Origin: Actinomycetes bacterium
GTDB taxonomy: Bacteria; Actinomycetota; Actinomycetes; Propionibacteriales; Propionibacteriaceae
Reading direction: 5' to 3'
Length of the DNA: 8,113 nucleotides
NCBI GenBank assembly: GCA_023437345.1
Contig: JAEZGC010000017.1
Coordinates: 1 to 8,113, forward strand
Shown here: positions 5,518 to 8,113 of the stretch, piece after piece
Position numbering within the stretch: position 1 is the first letter of the stretch
Layout of the letters: each line of letters begins with the position of its first letter
Made by a program: the position numbers and the translations under genes
Notes under the pieces: generated by a model
What the model saw: the letters and a program-made list of their open reading frames with translations, nothing else
Told to the model about the DNA's origin: nothing
The model's database searches: none

Positions 5518-7200
5518 ATGCCTGAGTTCGTGTTCACCATGCACAACGTCCGCAAGAAGCTGGGCGAGAAGCTGGTTCTCGACAACGTCACCATGTCGTT
5601 CTACGAGGACGCCAAGATCGGCGTCGTCGGGCCGAACGGCGCCGGCAAGTCGACGATGCTCAAGCTGATGGCCGGCATGCTGCGTCCGGACAACGGCGAC
5701 GTGATGCTCGCCAAGGGCAAGACGGTCGGCATCCTGGAGCAGGAGCCGCCGCTCACCGAGGGCAAGACGGTGCTGGAGAACATCCACGAGGCGGTCGCCG
5801 AGACCAAGGGGATGCTCGACAGGTTCAACGAGATCTCCGAGGCGATGGCCGACCCCGACGCCGACTTCGACGCGCTGCTGGCCGAGATGGGCGAGCTGCA
5901 GACCGAGCTCGACCACCGCAACGCCTGGGACCTCGACTCCCAGCTCGAGCAGGCGATGGACGCGCTGCAGTGCCCGCCCGGCGACGCGCCGGTGGACGTG
6001 CTGTCGGGCGGCGAGCGGCGCCGGGTGGCGCTGTGCAAGCTGCTGCTGCAACAGCCCGACCTGCTGCTGCTGGACGAGCCCACCAACCACCTCGACGCCG
6101 AGAGCGTGAACTGGCTGGAGGGCCACCTCAAGAACTACCCCGGCGCGGTGCTCGCGGTGACCCACGACCGGTACTTCCTCGACAACGTCGCCGGCTGGAT
6201 CTGCGAGATCGACCGCGGCCGGCTGCACCCCTACGAGGGCAACTACTCCACCTACCTTGAAACCAAGAAGGCGCGGCTGCAGATCGAAGGCCGCAAGGAC
6301 GCCAAGCGGGCCAAGATCCTGGAGCGCGAGCTCGAGTGGGTGCGCTCCAACCCAAAGGCCCGGCAGGCCAAGAACCGGGCCCGGCTGGCCCGCTACGAGG
6401 AGCTCGCCGCCGAGGCCGACCGCAACCGGCAGATCGACCTCACCGAGATCAACATCCCGCCCGGCCCGCGGCTTGGCAACGATGTGCTGGAGGCGGTCAA
6501 GCTCACCAAGGGCTTCGGCGACCGGGTGCTGTTCGACAACCTGTCCTTCACCCTGCCCCGGGCCGGGATCGTCGGCATCATCGGCCCCAACGGTGTGGGC
6601 AAGACGACGCTGTTCAAGATGCTGATCGGCGAGGAGCGGCCCGACGCCGGCGAGCTGAAAGTCGGCCAGACCGTCAAGTTCTCCTACGTGGACCAGAGCC
6701 GGGCCGGGATCGACCCGTCGAAGAACGTGTGGGAGGTCGTCTCGGACGGCCTGGACCACATCAAGGTCGCCAGCTTCGAGATGCCGTCGCGGGCCTACGT
6801 CGCGTCCTTCGGCTTCAAGGGCCCCGACCAGCAGAAACTCGCCGGCGTGCTGTCCGGCGGTGAGCGCAACCGGCTGAACCTGGCCCTGACGCTGAAGATG
6901 GGCGGCAACGTCCTGCTGCTGGACGAGCCGACCAACGACCTGGACGTGGAGACCCTGCAGTCACTGGAGGACGCGCTGCTGGAGTTCCCCGGCTGCGCCG
7001 TCGTAATCTCCCACGACCGCTGGTTCCTCGACCGGGTGGCGACCCACATCCTCGCCTGGGAGGGCACCGACGAGGACGAGGCCAACTGGTTCTGGTACGA
7101 GGGCAACTACGCCGACTACGAGGAGAACAAGATCGCCCGGATGGGCGTCGAGGCGGCCCGCCCGCACCGCACCGCGCACCGCCGGCTGACCCGGGACTGA
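5518..7200 (+). CDS. ettA: Energy-dependent translational throttle protein EttA (ABC-F ATPase)
   Basis: A 560-residue soluble ABC-F ATPase with two nucleotide-binding domains and no membrane segments. EttA binds the ribosomal E site and gates entry into elongation according to the ATP/ADP ratio (known for E. coli EttA, 555 residues). Domain 1 has Walker A GPNGAGKST (38-46), signature LSGGERRRV (162-170), Walker B LLLLDEPTNHLD (182-193, catalytic E187) and the switch histidine in THDR (215-218). The basic, charged P-site tRNA-interaction linker follows at about 245-315. Domain 2 has GPNGVGKTT (356-364), LSGGERNRL (445-453), LLLDEPTNDLD (466-476, E470) and SHDR (498-501). The EttA-type ending EAARPHR...LTRD separates it from Uup and antibiotic-resistance ABC-F proteins. 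All ATPase residues are intact. A TRIC-like gene follows after 4 nt and is probably co-transcribed. Confidence 0.97.
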   Translation: MPEFVFTMHNVRKKLGEKLVLDNVTMSFYEDAKIGVVGPNGAGKSTMLKLMAGMLRPDNGDVMLAKGKTVGILEQEPPLTEGKTVLENIHEAVAETKGMLDRFNEISEAMADPDADFDALLAEMGELQTELDHRNAWDLDSQLEQAMDALQCPPGDAPVDVLSGGERRRVALCKLLLQQPDLLLLDEPTNHLDAESVNWLEGHLKNYPGAVLAVTHDRYFLDNVAGWICEIDRGRLHPYEGNYSTYLETKKARLQIEGRKDAKRAKILERELEWVRSNPKARQAKNRARLARYEELAAEADRNRQIDLTEINIPPGPRLGNDVLEAVKLTKGFGDRVLFDNLSFTLPRAGIVGIIGPNGVGKTTLFKMLIGEERPDAGELKVGQTVKFSYVDQSRAGIDPSKNVWEVVSDGLDHIKVASFEMPSRAYVASFGFKGPDQQKLAGVLSGGERNRLNLALTLKMGGNVLLLDEPTNDLDVETLQSLEDALLEFPGCAVVISHDRWFLDRVATHILAWEGTDEDEANWFWYEGNYADYEENKIARMGVEAARPHRTAHRRLTRD

Positions 7201-7204
7201 GCCG

Positions 7205-7888
7205 GTGGACCTCGTCGAGGTCAGCGCCCAGCTGGTCCGGGTGCTCGACCTGCTCGGGGTCGCCGCCAACGTCCTGTTGGCCGGCGCACTGGCGCGCACC
7301 CGCCGGTTCGACCCGGTCGGGTTCCTCTTCCTCGGCATCGTCGGCGGGCTCGGCGGCGGCATGCTGCGCGACACCCTGCTGCAGGCCGGCCCACCCGTCG
7401 CCTTCACCGACCCTGCCTACCTCGGCATCGCCGTCGGGGTCGCAGCCTTCGCCTACCTCGTGCTCACCGACGGCGTCTGGTGGCGCCGCAGCATCAGGTT
7501 CGTCGACGCGATCGCCCTGGGCACCTGGGGTGCGGTGGGCGCCGGCAAGGCGCTCGCGGCCGGCCTGAACTGGATCCCCGCGATCCTGCTCGGCACTGTC
7601 ACCGCCGTGGGCGGTGGCATGATCCGCGACGTCCTGGTGCAGCGCACCCCCATCGTGTTCGGCGGCAACACCCTCTACGCCACCTGCGCCACGGTGGCCG
7701 CGACGGTGGCGGTGGGGCTGGACGGCCTCACCCCCGCGGGCTGGCAGGGCCCGACCACGCTGCTCGCCGCCCTGGTCGGGTCGACGCTGTGCCTTGTCGC
7801 CTACCGCCGGGACTGGCGGCTGCCGGAGGCCCGCGCGTGGACGCTGCGCGCCCGACGCTCTCCCGGCTCGGGCGCCAGCCCGTCCTGA
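7205..7888 (+). CDS. TRIC/UPF0126-family integral membrane protein (YicG/YadS-like)
   Basis: A 227-residue hydrophobic protein with an internal duplication, each half bearing the family hallmark: GGGMLRD (50-56) and GGGMIRD (136-142). About seven membrane helices can be picked out (roughly 12-30, 38-56, 70-88, 99-119, 123-141, 155-171 and 184-200), ending in a basic cytoplasmic-looking tail (201-227). Bacterial members are homologues of the animal trimeric intracellular cation channels; structures show trimers with a pore in each subunit and glycine-rich kinks at these motifs. The physiological substrate in bacteria is not settled, so a monovalent cation channel is the family-level call. The start is GTG at 7205, 4 nt after the ettA stop, with only a weak GGGA (7193-7196) as ribosome binding site, so translation is probably helped by coupling to ettA. 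Confidence 0.9.
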   Translation: MDLVEVSAQLVRVLDLLGVAANVLLAGALARTRRFDPVGFLFLGIVGGLGGGMLRDTLLQAGPPVAFTDPAYLGIAVGVAAFAYLVLTDGVWWRRSIRFVDAIALGTWGAVGAGKALAAGLNWIPAILLGTVTAVGGGMIRDVLVQRTPIVFGGNTLYATCATVAATVAVGLDGLTPAGWQGPTTLLAALVGSTLCLVAYRRDWRLPEARAWTLRARRSPGSGASPS

Positions 7889-7948
7889 ACAGCGTCGAGC
7901 ACCCACCGCCGAGCGGGCCTGACCACCACCTGGCGTTGTCCCACAACC

Positions 7949-7970
7949 CGGGCTCACGCCGCGTGGCCCG
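7949..7970. terminator. Strong hairpin, probable (bidirectional) terminator without U-tract
   Basis: Left arms CGGGC (7949-7953) and CACGC (7955-7959) pair with GCGTG (7961-7965) and GCCCG (7966-7970). Ten pairs are possible in the palindrome, with a single bulged T at 7954 and its centre at C7960. It sits 60 nt after the stop of the TRIC-like gene and 12 nt beyond the stop of the possible convergent gene, where a shared terminator would be expected. No T-run follows on either strand, as is common for GC-rich actinomycete terminator hairpins. Confidence 0.5.
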
Positions 7971-7992
7971 ACCGCCCGAGGCTCACGCCGCG
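7951..7992 (+). repeat. 13-bp direct repeat, 29-nt period
   Basis: GGCTCACGCCGCG occurs at 7951-7963 and again at 7980-7992, each preceded by a CCCG-like run. The first copy forms part of the hairpin; the second lacks the pairing right arm. Only two copies are seen, with no further units, so it is not a CRISPR array. It may be a local duplication. Confidence 0.6.
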
Positions 7993-8111
7993 GAACGCCG
8001 CCGCCTCCCCTCCCTCGACTGCGCCTGCCCCGCGTCCACCCCCGCGTCGGCCGGGTGCGCTACCCCGGCCACCGCCACGGCCGGCCCGGGCGGGGCGGGG
8101 TGGGGGGGGTC
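7983..8111 (-). CDS. Possible C-terminus of a convergent gene, truncated at window edge
   Basis: On the minus strand one frame is open from the window edge to a TGA at 7985-7983, giving 42 residues rich in proline and alanine (starting DPPHPAPPGPA and ending EGRRRRSAA). What supports coding is that nearly all A/T bases of this very GC-rich stretch fall at the second codon position, with the third almost always G or C. The direct antisense frame shares that pattern but has no early start codon. The convergent orientation and the hairpin just past the stop also fit a gene end. The fragment resembles no family I recognise and looks like a disordered, low-complexity tail. It could equally be non-coding, and frame is uncertain near the G-run at the edge. 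Confidence 0.3.
   Translation of the reverse strand, partial: DPPHPAPPGPAVAVAGVAHPADAGVDAGQAQSREGRRRRSAA
8088..8109 (+). other. G-quadruplex-forming G-run at window edge
   Basis: Four G-tracts of 3, 4, 4 and 8 bases (8088-8090, 8092-8095, 8097-8100, 8102-8109) are separated by single bases. This is an ideal short-loop quadruplex pattern on the plus strand. It may be biological, but an eight-base G homopolymer two to five bases from the window end is also where a read or contig might stop. Confidence 0.6.
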
Positions 8112-8113
8112 CC

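Noticed and set aside
4963..6759. A 598-codon open minus-strand frame opposite marR and ettA
   Set aside because: It is antisense to two well-recognised proteins. Its translation is rich in repeated Leu, Gly, His and Val without domains, which is what antisense of GC-rich coding sequence gives.
5518..7200. An antibiotic-resistance ABC-F protein or Uup instead of EttA
   Set aside because: The length, the linker of about 70 residues, the DEPTNHLD/DEPTNDLD pair and the EAARPHR...LTRD C-terminus are EttA-type. There is no Uup-like C-terminal coiled coil.
6815..7957. A 380-codon open minus-strand frame opposite the ettA end and the TRIC-like gene
   Set aside because: It is antisense to conserved proteins. 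It is a Gly/Arg/Ala-rich shadow with no motifs, although it runs into the 3' intergenic region.
7951..7992. CRISPR array start
   Set aside because: There are only two 13-bp units with a 16-nt gap, no further repeats and no cas genes.

Overview
This is a GC-rich stretch (about 70% by eye) of an ordinary bacterial chromosome, almost certainly from an actinomycete (Actinomycetota). The basis is the strong G/C preference at third codon positions, GTG starts, an apparently leaderless regulator gene, and proteins of actinobacterial type: an Asp-type dihydroorotase, a LacI regulator with a VSVGTVSNVLN recognition helix, a FadD15-like acyl-CoA synthetase, and EttA. I cannot name the genus. Propionibacteriales is a guess.

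Layout. Positions 2-1009 (+) hold the last three quarters of pyrC (dihydroorotase, de novo pyrimidine synthesis). A LacI-family repressor follows at 1112-2119 (+), with an operator-like palindrome in its own promoter region. Converging on it is a two-gene minus-strand operon: a long-chain acyl-CoA synthetase (4798 down to 2978) and, overlapping it by 4 bp, a tandem hot-dog acyl-CoA thioesterase (2981 down to 2127). Diverging from the operon is a MarR-family regulator (4993-5451, +), whose promoter carries an AT-rich inverted repeat over the -35 element. Next come the ribosome-associated ABC-F ATPase EttA (5518-7200, +) and, 4 nt later, a TRIC/UPF0126 membrane protein (7205-7888, +). The last 225 bases hold a strong hairpin, a 13-bp direct repeat, a possible C-terminus of a convergent minus-strand gene running off the window, and a G-quadruplex-forming G-run at the edge.

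How the genes fit together. The most coherent unit is the lipid module: the synthetase makes acyl-CoA from free fatty acid, the translationally coupled thioesterase probably hydrolyses acyl-CoA, and the divergent MarR protein is a candidate acyl-CoA or fatty-acid sensor. PyrC, EttA and the TRIC-like protein are housekeeping or conserved functions with no visible tie to it. I found no mobile element, CRISPR array, tRNA, rRNA or defence system, and nothing that amounts to a new multi-gene system. The best leads are regulatory (the two palindromes, the leaderless marR) and the acyl-CoA synthetase/thioesterase coupling.
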